Assembly: GCA_049324215.1 (NCBI GenBank)
Contig: JBMOLC010000043.1
Location: forward strand, 1-30,399
Direction of reading: 5' to 3'
From: JBMOLC01 sp049324215
GTDB lineage: Bacteria > Patescibacteriota > Microgenomatia > UBA8517
Length of the DNA: 30,399 bases
The notes under the pieces are model-generated. The model saw only the letters and a program-made list of their open reading frames with translations, was not told the DNA's origin and ran no database searches. The position numbers and the translations under genes are program-made. This document shows, in pieces, positions 6,696 through 13,219 of the stretch (position 1 is the stretch's first letter; each line of letters begins with the position of its first letter).

Positions 6696-8077
6696 GACCT
6701 CCAATTGTAACCGTGCTGGGCCACGTGGACCACGGCAAGACGACCCTTCTTGATGCCATCAGGAAAACGGCCGTTGCCCCTCGTGAAGCGGGGGGAATTA
6801 CCCAAAGTATAGGAGCCTCGGTCGTTGCCACAAAAGACGAGAAAAAGATTACTTTTATCGATACCCCGGGCCACGCTGCCTTTAGCAACATGCGCTCGCA
6901 AGGTGCGAATGTTGCCGACGTAGCAATTCTAGTTGTCGATGCATCAGACGGGGTAAAACCCCAGACGCAAGAGGCACTTCAATTGATTAAAGAGGCCAAG
7001 ATACCTTTCATTGTTACCATTACAAAGATAGATCTTCCTTCAGCAGATATCGAAGGAGTTAAAGGACAGCTGGCAAAACAGGGAATTTTATTTGAAGGTC
7101 GAGGTGGAGATACCCCAGTTGTTCCTGTTTCGGCAAAATTGGGCAAGGGAATCGAGGAACTTTTAGATACAATCAGCCTTGTTTCCGAGGTCCACGGAGT
7201 TAAAGGAGATCCCCAAGGACGACTCGAAGCGGTGGTTATTGAAAGCTCAAAAGATAAAAGAGGTGCATTTGCAAACGTAGTTGTCAGGGATGGAACCTTG
7301 AGGGCTAAAGAACTTATCCAAATAGAAGGTAAAGAGGTCAAAGTTAGAGCCCTTTTTAATCACCAGGGAGAGTCGGTTAAAGAGGTTTTCCCCGGGGAGC
7401 CGGCCCAGGTTATTGGATTTGAGGATATTCCTCCGGTGGGAGCCAGAATCAGAAAAGAAGGAGAGTTGGGAGTTAGCAGACTTCCGCTAAAAAAAGAGAA
7501 AAAATTAGGCAAGCTCAAAGAGGGACAAATTGCCATTGTCCTGAAAGCGAGGAGTGTCGGCAGCCTGGAAGCAGTTTTGAGGAGCTTAAGCCACGACATT
7601 GTGGTAATTGACTCGGGTGTAGGAGACGTTAGCGAGTCGGACGTCCTCAATGCCAAAGCCGCAAATGCCTGGATTTTTGCATTTGAGTCGAAGATACCAA
7701 CCGCTGTTGTTAAACTGGCAGAAACCGAAGACGTTCACCTCGAGAGATTTGAAGTAATCTATGAACTTTTGGATAGATTAGACGAGCTTCTGAAAAAGGG
7801 GCAAACTGAAATTTTGGGGAGAGCCGAGATTGTTGCTTCTTTTCCATACGATGAAAAAAGAATTGCGGGTTGTAAAGTCATCGCAGGGAAAATAACAAAG
7901 ACCGACAATCTGGTAATTATGAGGGGAGAGAAGGAATTGGGCAGGCTGAAGGCGATTTCCCTCAAAAAGCAAAAAAATGAGATAATCGAGGCCAAGGCCG
8001 GTGAGGAATTTGGGATTCTTTTTGAACCCCAGCTTGATTTTCAAATCGGCGATGTGTTAGTATCCCTCAGCAAATGA
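6692..8077 (+). CDS. infB: Translation initiation factor IF-2 (short form)
   Basis: IF2 is the GTPase that delivers initiator tRNA and joins the ribosomal subunits. The ATG overlaps the nusA stop, and the protein begins directly at the G domain (GHVDHGKT at residues 10-17, GGITQSIGAS, DTPGH, TKID at 111-114). The beta-barrel domain II, domain III and the C-terminal tRNA-binding domain (GKITKTDNLVIMRGEKELGRL, near the end) follow. At 461 residues it lacks the whole N-terminal region that makes IF2 700 to 900 residues long in model bacteria. The start cannot lie further upstream without running through nusA. The G4 motif has Thr for the usual Asn, a variant known in some translational GTPases. 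It overlaps the next gene by 4 nt. Confidence 0.96.
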   Translation: MRPPIVTVLGHVDHGKTTLLDAIRKTAVAPREAGGITQSIGASVVATKDEKKITFIDTPGHAAFSNMRSQGANVADVAILVVDASDGVKPQTQEALQLIKEAKIPFIVTITKIDLPSADIEGVKGQLAKQGILFEGRGGDTPVVPVSAKLGKGIEELLDTISLVSEVHGVKGDPQGRLEAVVIESSKDKRGAFANVVVRDGTLRAKELIQIEGKEVKVRALFNHQGESVKEVFPGEPAQVIGFEDIPPVGARIRKEGELGVSRLPLKKEKKLGKLKEGQIAIVLKARSVGSLEAVLRSLSHDIVVIDSGVGDVSESDVLNAKAANAWIFAFESKIPTAVVKLAETEDVHLERFEVIYELLDRLDELLKKGQTEILGRAEIVASFPYDEKRIAGCKVIAGKITKTDNLVIMRGEKELGRLKAISLKKQKNEIIEAKAGEEFGILFEPQLDFQIGDVLVSLSK

Positions 8078-8916
8078 ATGAAAACTCTTTTAGTTCGCTA
8101 ATCGATTCTTCCCGCTCGATCCTGATTCTTTTACCCACCAAACCCTATTTCGACCAGGTCGCGGCCGGACTTTCTCTTTACCTTACCTTAAGGGAGACCA
8201 AAGAAGTGGCAATTGCCTGCCCCTCACCGATGCTGGTTGAGTTCAATCGCCTCGTCGGGGTAAACAAAGTAAGTTCACAGTTGGGGAATAAGAACTTGAC
8301 CATCAGATTTAGGGACTATAAAGCGAGTGACATTGAAAGGGTTAGCTACGATATCGAAAATGGAGAATTTAGGTTAACCGTTGTTCCCAAACCAGGTTTG
8401 GTATCACCCGGGAAAGAGCAGGTAGCACTTGAATATTCTGGAATTGCCGCAGAAACAGTGATTTTAATCGGCGGGGCAAATAAGAGCCACTTTCCGGCGG
8501 TCTTAGAAGAGGGACTCAAGACGGGTAAATTGATACATATCGGAACGCGGGCTTTGGATATAGAAGGGGATTTATCGGTTCTTTCTTTTGCTGCTCCCTC
8601 GTCATCCACCTCTGAACTCGTAGCCACTTTAATTAATCAAAGCGGTTTAAGGATCGACCAGGATGTGGCCACGAACCTCCTCATGGGTATCGAGGAAGGA
8701 AGTAGAGAGTTCAAAGGCCCCGACGTTTCCCCGGAAACATTCGAAATCGTTGCCCGACTCTTAAGAGCCGGAGGCCAGAGGCTTCCTCGAGAGAAATTCG
8801 AGAAAGAAAATTACCCAACGAGTGCGGTCCCCCAAGAGGTCAAAGTCGAAAAAAAGGAAGAAGCACCTAAAGACTGGCTTGAGCCGAAGATTTATAAAGG
8901 AACCTCGATCAGCTAA
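8074..8916 (+). CDS. DHH-family-like protein with lost metal motifs (NrnA-like fold)
   Basis: The 280-residue product sits where many bacteria carry the NrnA/DHH phosphoesterase, just after infB. The fold signs are the N-terminal block with FDQVAAGLSLYLTL (about residues 26-39), matching the PDGDAIGS-LALYL region of NrnA, and the later block SSSTSELVATLINQSGLRID with GIEEGSREFKGPDVSPETF (about 176-220), matching the StaelvyeLi and GIxtDTGxF motifs. The catalytic residues are mostly missing: the first motif keeps only one Asp, the DTG motif reads EGS, and no DHH triplet is present. It is therefore probably not a working nanoRNase. The C-terminal tail is charged. The function is unknown; a structural or RNA-binding role is only a guess. 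It overlaps infB by 4 nt and shares its transcript. Confidence 0.75.
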   Translation: MNENSFSSLIDSSRSILILLPTKPYFDQVAAGLSLYLTLRETKEVAIACPSPMLVEFNRLVGVNKVSSQLGNKNLTIRFRDYKASDIERVSYDIENGEFRLTVVPKPGLVSPGKEQVALEYSGIAAETVILIGGANKSHFPAVLEEGLKTGKLIHIGTRALDIEGDLSVLSFAAPSSSTSELVATLINQSGLRIDQDVATNLLMGIEEGSREFKGPDVSPETFEIVARLLRAGGQRLPREKFEKENYPTSAVPQEVKVEKKEEAPKDWLEPKIYKGTSIS

Positions 8917-8918
8917 TT

Positions 8919-8948
8919 TTGGATTTTGAATTTAGGGTGTGTTATCAT
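8919..8948 (+). promoter_or_regulatory. Promoter of rpsO-pnp
   Basis: TTGGAT (8919-8924), an 18-nt spacer and TATCAT (8943-8948) preceded by TG at the extended -10 position. It begins right after the stop of the DHH-like gene. The expected start of transcription near 8955 gives a leader of about 50 nt that holds the hairpin at 8963-8991. Confidence 0.55.
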
Positions 8949-8962
8949 ACATCGATGCTTAC

Positions 8963-8991
8963 AAGGTTATTCGCTTAATACGAATTACTTT
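8963..8991 (+). promoter_or_regulatory. Hairpin in the rpsO leader, candidate S15 autoregulatory site
   Basis: AAGGTTATTCG (8963-8973) pairs with CGAATTACTTT (8981-8991) with a 7-nt loop, one T-T mismatch and one G-T pair. It ends 14 nt before the rpsO ATG. Ribosomal protein S15 is known to repress its own mRNA through leader structures that differ between bacterial groups. That this hairpin does so is inference. Confidence 0.45.
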
Positions 8992-9005
8992 GTCTGACAC
9001 GGCTT

Positions 9006-9275
9006 ATGGCACTTACAGTTAGCGAAAAACAGGCTATAATCAAGAAGTTTGCTCGAGAGAAAGGCGACACAGGCTCTCCTGAAGTCCAAATTGCACTTCT
9101 TTCGGCACAAATAGATAAATTGGTCATTCACCTTAAGGAACATGCAAAAGACATCCATTCCAGAAGAGGGCTTTTGGGAATGATTGCAAAAAGAAGAAGA
9201 CTTTTAACCTATCTTCGCAAGCGCGATGAGGAGCGCTACAAAAGCCTCATATCAGAACTTAAACTAGAGAAATAA
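9006..9275 (+). CDS. rpsO: Small ribosomal subunit protein S15
   Basis: S15 binds 16S rRNA early in assembly of the small subunit and helps form the bridge to the large subunit. Its 89 residues are the standard length. Family motifs are visible throughout: FAREKGDTGSPEVQIALLSAQI, the central HLKEHAKDIHSRRGLLGMIAKRRRLLTYLRKRD and the end RYKSLISELKL. No ribosome site precedes the ATG, which lies 14 nt after the leader hairpin. The pairing with pnp 3 nt downstream is among the most conserved gene pairs in bacteria and suggests one transcript. Confidence 0.98.
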   Translation: MALTVSEKQAIIKKFAREKGDTGSPEVQIALLSAQIDKLVIHLKEHAKDIHSRRGLLGMIAKRRRLLTYLRKRDEERYKSLISELKLEK

Positions 9276-9278
9276 ATA

Positions 9279-11498
9279 ATGAAGAAAGTTGAAAAGAGTA
9301 TTGAATTAGGCGGAAGAAAGCTGACCCTCTCATCGGGGGTACTTGCAGAACAAGCCGCAGGCAGTGTTCTGGCTACCTATGGGGAAACCGTGGTTTTGGC
9401 AACCGTTGCCACTGCCAAACTCACCCAAGACCTAGGTTATTTTCCTCTGACAGTTGAATATCAAGAAAGACTTTATGCTGGAGGAAGAATCAAAGGAAGC
9501 CGTTGGGTAAAAAGGGAAGGTCGACCCTCAGATGCCGAAATACTCTCAGCCAGACTTATAGACCGTTCACTAAGACCCCTTTTCCCGCAGAATTATGATA
9601 AAGAGGTCCAGGTAATAGTGACCGTTCTTTCGGTTGATATTGAAAACGACCCCTCCATTCTTTCGGCCATTGCAGCCTCCGCTGCGGTGGCAATTTCTCC
9701 CGTTTCCTGGAAAGGGCCGGTGGGAACGCTGAGGGTCGGTAAGAAAAACGGCACCTACTTTACGAATCCGCTCGATTCCGAACTTCCTTTTAGCGAAATG
9801 GACCTCGTGGTTTCGGCAACTACTGACGCAATCCTGATGATTGAGGCTGGAGCAAAAGAGGCCAGCGAGGAAGCAGTTTTAGAGGGCGTAGCCTTTGCCC
9901 AGAAAGAGGCCAAGAAAATTGTCGAGGTAATTAACGAGTTGACCAAAGAAGTTGGGGCCGAAAAAGAGCCACTCCCAAAAGAGCTGGTGAGTGCCCCCTT
10001 TAAGTCCAGAGTCAAAAAACTCATTGCCGATAAAATTGACAACCTGATTACTGACATGGCCAAACACGAAGGTGGACTTAGCCAGCTAGATGAAATCAAA
10101 GTCGCGGTTTCCCAAGAGATCGCGGAAGAGGAACCTGAGGTTATCTTTGCCGCTATCGAAAAGATAATCAAAGAAAAAGCCCGAGAGATGACGCTTAAAG
10201 GCAAAAGGGTTGACGGCAGAGCCCCCGCTGAAATCAGGCCCGTTTCGGGGCAGGTAGGAGTTTTGCCCAGAACTCACGGGAGCGCAATCTTCCAGAGGGG
10301 CCAAACCCAAGTCTTAACCGTTACTACGCTTGGTGCTCCTTCTTTAGAACAACTGATTGAGTCGGCTGAAGGAGAGGAATCAAAGCGTTATATGCACCAT
10401 TATTCCATGCCGCCTTATGCAATCGGGACTACCGGCAGAGTTGGCTATCCTTCAAGACGGGAGATCGGACACGGAGCGTTGGCAGAAAGAGCTCTGGAAC
10501 CAGTCATTCCCCAGGAGGAAAAGTTTCCCTACACAATTCGCGTGGTTTCGGAGGTCATGAGTTCAAATGGTTCCACCTCGATGGCTTCGGTTTGCGGTTC
10601 GACCCTTTCCCTCATGGATTCGGGGGTTCCCATAATCTCTCCTGTTTCCGGGATAGCCATGGGCATGGTTTTGGAGGATGAGAAAAACTACGTCATCCTT
10701 TCGGATATTATGGGAATGGAGGACTACCTGGTTGGGGACATGGATTTTAAGGTAGCCGGAACGGAAAAAGGCATAACCGCCCTGCAATTAGACGTCAAAA
10801 CTTTAAACTTGACCGTTCCGATTTTGGAGAAGGCTCTTAGCCAGGCAAAAGAGGGACGCTCACAGATTCTGGCGACAATTCGGGAAGTAATCAAAGAGCC
10901 TCGAGAAAAGGTTTCGGCATATGCTCCCAAAATTAAAGTTCTCAGGGTTGCCCCGGAAAAGATAGGCGAAGTAATTGGACCAGGCGGAAAAACAATTAGG
11001 AAGATCATTGCCGATACAGGTGCCCAAGTTGAAGTCGAGGACGACGGGGCGATTAACATTACGGGTACAAACGACGAGGCGGTTGCGGCAGCCGTTGCTC
11101 GAATAGAGGGTTTGACCAAGGAAGTTTCGCCCGGCGAAATCTATGAAGGGGAGGTAAAAAGGGTCCAGCCCTTCGGGGCATTTGTCGAAATCCTTCCCGG
11201 CAAAGAGGGTTTGGTCCACGTCTCTGACATGAGAGAGGAATTTGTCAGCGACCCCAATGAAATTGTCAAAGTCGGGGACAGGATTCAGGTCAGGGTTAGG
11301 GAGATAGACGATTTGGGCAGAATTAACCTTTCCATGCTTTTAGACCCTTCCAAGGATAAACCGAAAGGCGAAAGGACAAGGCCAAGGGGCGAAAGACCCC
11401 GTTTCCACGGAAGGGGTTTTGAAAGAAGACGGACTTCGGGTCCGCACTTTCCCACGAGCAGATTTATCGAGTCCAAAAGGAGAGACTTCGGTAGGTAG
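9279..11498 (+). CDS. pnp: Polyribonucleotide nucleotidyltransferase (PNPase)
   Basis: PNPase degrades RNA from the 3' end by phosphorolysis and can also add tails. The 739 residues show all domains: a first RNase PH domain (about 1-140), a helical linker, a second RNase PH domain (about 310-545) with the catalytic DYLVGDMDF segment, then a KH domain (VIGPGGKTIRKIIADTG, about 566-620) and an S1 domain (GEIYEGEVKRVQPFGAFVEI, about 620-690). The C-terminal tail is rich in Arg and Gly (GERTRPRGERPRFHGRGFERR), a likely RNA-binding extension. It follows rpsO by 3 nt, so both are probably translated from one mRNA. With RNase J at 13216 it gives this small genome a 3' exonuclease and a 5' exo/endonuclease close together. 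Confidence 0.98.
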   Translation: MKKVEKSIELGGRKLTLSSGVLAEQAAGSVLATYGETVVLATVATAKLTQDLGYFPLTVEYQERLYAGGRIKGSRWVKREGRPSDAEILSARLIDRSLRPLFPQNYDKEVQVIVTVLSVDIENDPSILSAIAASAAVAISPVSWKGPVGTLRVGKKNGTYFTNPLDSELPFSEMDLVVSATTDAILMIEAGAKEASEEAVLEGVAFAQKEAKKIVEVINELTKEVGAEKEPLPKELVSAPFKSRVKKLIADKIDNLITDMAKHEGGLSQLDEIKVAVSQEIAEEEPEVIFAAIEKIIKEKAREMTLKGKRVDGRAPAEIRPVSGQVGVLPRTHGSAIFQRGQTQVLTVTTLGAPSLEQLIESAEGEESKRYMHHYSMPPYAIGTTGRVGYPSRREIGHGALAERALEPVIPQEEKFPYTIRVVSEVMSSNGSTSMASVCGSTLSLMDSGVPIISPVSGIAMGMVLEDEKNYVILSDIMGMEDYLVGDMDFKVAGTEKGITALQLDVKTLNLTVPILEKALSQAKEGRSQILATIREVIKEPREKVSAYAPKIKVLRVAPEKIGEVIGPGGKTIRKIIADTGAQVEVEDDGAINITGTNDEAVAAAVARIEGLTKEVSPGEIYEGEVKRVQPFGAFVEILPGKEGLVHVSDMREEFVSDPNEIVKVGDRIQVRVREIDDLGRINLSMLLDPSKDKPKGERTRPRGERPRFHGRGFERRRTSGPHFPTSRFIESKRRDFGR

Positions 11499-11500
11499 AC

Positions 11501-11530
11501 CTGACCGACAGCCGTTTAAAGTGGTAAAGT
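11501..11530 (+). promoter_or_regulatory. Possible promoter of the Lon-like ATPase gene
   Basis: CTGACC (11501-11506), an 18-nt spacer and TAAAGT (11525-11530), with the ATG 7 nt further at 11538. The same -10 sequence and spacer length occur before the minus-strand gene at 5453. The -35 box is only a partial match. If real, the transcript is leaderless. Confidence 0.4.
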
Positions 11531-11537
11531 TAAGTAA

Positions 11538-12584
11538 ATGGAAACTGCCGCTTCAGAGCTGGCTAAATTAAGCGAAAGGGTAAGATCTGCCAGAATTCCC
11601 CCAAAACTGGCGGAGGAGATAATAGTTAGACTTGAACAACTTTCAAAACTAACCACATCCCCAACATTCTTGCCTGAATTCGACCGAATTAGAAAATATA
11701 TCGAGTGGGTGACATCTTTACCGTGGGAAGCGCGAACCCAAGACAATTTAGATTTGGTCCATGCCCAGGAAATTTTGAATAAAAATCATGAGGGCTTAAG
11801 CGAGATAAAAGATAGAATTCTGGAATATATTTCCGTCATGAAACTTAAACAAGAAAAAGGGGAAGGAGAGGAAATTTTTCGTGCTCCCGTCCTTTGTTTT
11901 GTGGGGCTGGTGGGGACAGGAAAAACGACCATCGCTGGCTCAATTGCCGAGGCCTTAGGCAGGCGCTTTGCACGAATTCCCTTTGGGGGCATGGGAGACC
12001 CTTTGGACCTGCGCGGTCAATCGAAGATGCATCCCGAGGCAGAACCCGGGAAAATCATTAAGGCTCTGAAGTTAACCCAAAGCAAAAATCCGGTAATTCT
12101 ATTAGACGAAATCGACAGGGTAACGGACGCGGGCCGGGCCTCAATTATGGGCGTACTGGTGGAGCTTTTAGACCCCGAGCAAAATCACACCTTTACCGAC
12201 CATTACCTTGACTACCCCTTTGATTTATCCGAGGTTCTTTTTATTACAACTGCCAACAATACCATCAATATCGCCACCGCCGTTTTAGACAGGCTTGAAC
12301 CCATTGCTATGCCTTCATATACCGATGCCGAAAAAATCTCGATCGCCAAGAGCTATGTGCTGCCCAGATTGACCAAAGTTGCAGGGATTCCCGAGAATTC
12401 CCTCACAATTGAGGAAGACGTCTGGCCGCTCATTGTCAGACCCTTGGGATTCGATGCTGGGATAAGAACGCTCGAGCGCACAATCGAAGGGATTGTCAGG
12501 AAAGTTGCGCGGCTGATGGTTGAAGGAAAAGGGCAGACCTTTAAAGTCACAACAGCAAACATTAAGGAATTTCTGCCCCGTTAA
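11538..12584 (+). CDS. Stand-alone Lon-type AAA+ ATPase without protease domain
   Basis: The 348 residues align from end to end with the AAA+ module of Lon protease: IEWVTSLPWE and DLVHAQEILNKNHEGLSEIKDRILEYI, Walker A GLVGTGKT (123-130), FGGMGDPLDLRG, Walker B ILLDEID (about 187-194), LLDPEQN with F-DHYLDYPFDLSEVLFITTAN, the arginine-finger region DRLEPI and sensor 2 GIRTLER (about 308-315). The Lon N-terminal substrate domain and the C-terminal Ser-Lys protease domain are both absent. No protease remnant follows the TAA, since udg starts 75 nt later. The pore-loop segment that reads TYIG-MPG in Lon reads MHPEAEPG here (His165, Pro166), so the substrate-gripping aromatic residue is missing while nucleotide-binding residues are intact. 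Function is unknown; ATP hydrolysis is likely, proteolysis is not. It may be a chaperone-like or regulatory ATPase. Confidence 0.88.
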   Translation: METAASELAKLSERVRSARIPPKLAEEIIVRLEQLSKLTTSPTFLPEFDRIRKYIEWVTSLPWEARTQDNLDLVHAQEILNKNHEGLSEIKDRILEYISVMKLKQEKGEGEEIFRAPVLCFVGLVGTGKTTIAGSIAEALGRRFARIPFGGMGDPLDLRGQSKMHPEAEPGKIIKALKLTQSKNPVILLDEIDRVTDAGRASIMGVLVELLDPEQNHTFTDHYLDYPFDLSEVLFITTANNTINIATAVLDRLEPIAMPSYTDAEKISIAKSYVLPRLTKVAGIPENSLTIEEDVWPLIVRPLGFDAGIRTLERTIEGIVRKVARLMVEGKGQTFKVTTANIKEFLPR

Positions 12585-12658
12585 TTTTTTTTATAACTTT
12601 TTACCAGTTTTTAACACCCGATGCTGCGTAAAATTGATTGTTTTTACTACTTGTAAAG

Positions 12659-13219
12659 ATGGACAAAAAAGAGTTACTTGCCAGGCTTAAAAAAAGAATG
12701 CAGGGGGATAAAACCCTGCCCCTTAGGGAAAATGCCACAAATCTAGTGTTTGGAGAGGGGAGTAGCGAGGCAAAACTACTTTTCCTGGGTGAAGGACCAG
12801 GTTTTTGGGAAGATCAAAAAGGAAGACCGTTTGTCGGTAATGCCGGAACCCTCCTAAATCAGTTACTTTATTCGATTAAAGTGGAGAGGGGAGATGTTTT
12901 TATAACCAATGTTGTTTGCTTCAGACCACCCAATAATCGAGATCCTTCCCCAGAAGAAATTGAAGCCTTTCAGCCGTATATCGATGAGATAATTGAGATT
13001 ATTGGTCCCAAGGTTATCGTTACTTTGGGTAGATTTTCGCTGGCCAAGTTTCTGGCCGGAGCAAAAATTAGCGCTGTTCACGGAAGGATCTTCGCTGTAA
13101 ACTGGAAGGGTAGAGAGATTAAAATAATTCCAATGTATCACCCTGCGGCGGCGCTAAGAAGCGCTGAAGTTATGAGACAGATAAAAGAAGATTTTTTAAA
13201 AATTCCCAAACTCTTATGA
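12659..13219 (+). CDS. Family-4-type uracil-DNA glycosylase lacking Fe-S cysteines
   Basis: Uracil-DNA glycosylases excise uracil from DNA to start base-excision repair. The ATG at 12659 gives 186 residues; an in-frame TTG at 12638 would add seven unlikely residues. The family-4 pattern is clear: GEGPGFWEDQKGRPFVGNAGT (motif A, about 44-64), ITNVV and RPPNNRDPSPEEIEAF, VIVTLGRF, and motif B HPAAAL near the end. Family 4 normally binds a [4Fe-4S] cluster through four cysteines: a CxxC near the N-terminus, one in the KCRPP segment and one in EEIEAC. Here the N-terminal region reads KTLPLRENATN, the last site is Phe, and the only cysteine (Cys87) is shifted by one position. So the cluster is most likely absent. 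It overlaps rnj by 4 nt. Confidence 0.88.
   Translation: MDKKELLARLKKRMQGDKTLPLRENATNLVFGEGSSEAKLLFLGEGPGFWEDQKGRPFVGNAGTLLNQLLYSIKVERGDVFITNVVCFRPPNNRDPSPEEIEAFQPYIDEIIEIIGPKVIVTLGRFSLAKFLAGAKISAVHGRIFAVNWKGREIKIIPMYHPAAALRSAEVMRQIKEDFLKIPKLL

Noticed and set aside
12582..12606. Possible terminator after the Lon-like gene
   Set aside because: There is a run of eight T, but the preceding sequence forms only a weak ATTAA/TTAAT stem with a large loop, too poor to call.
12638..12658. Upstream TTG start for the uracil-DNA glycosylase
   Set aside because: It adds a hydrophobic MFLLLVK segment not seen in the family; the ATG at 12659 fits better.
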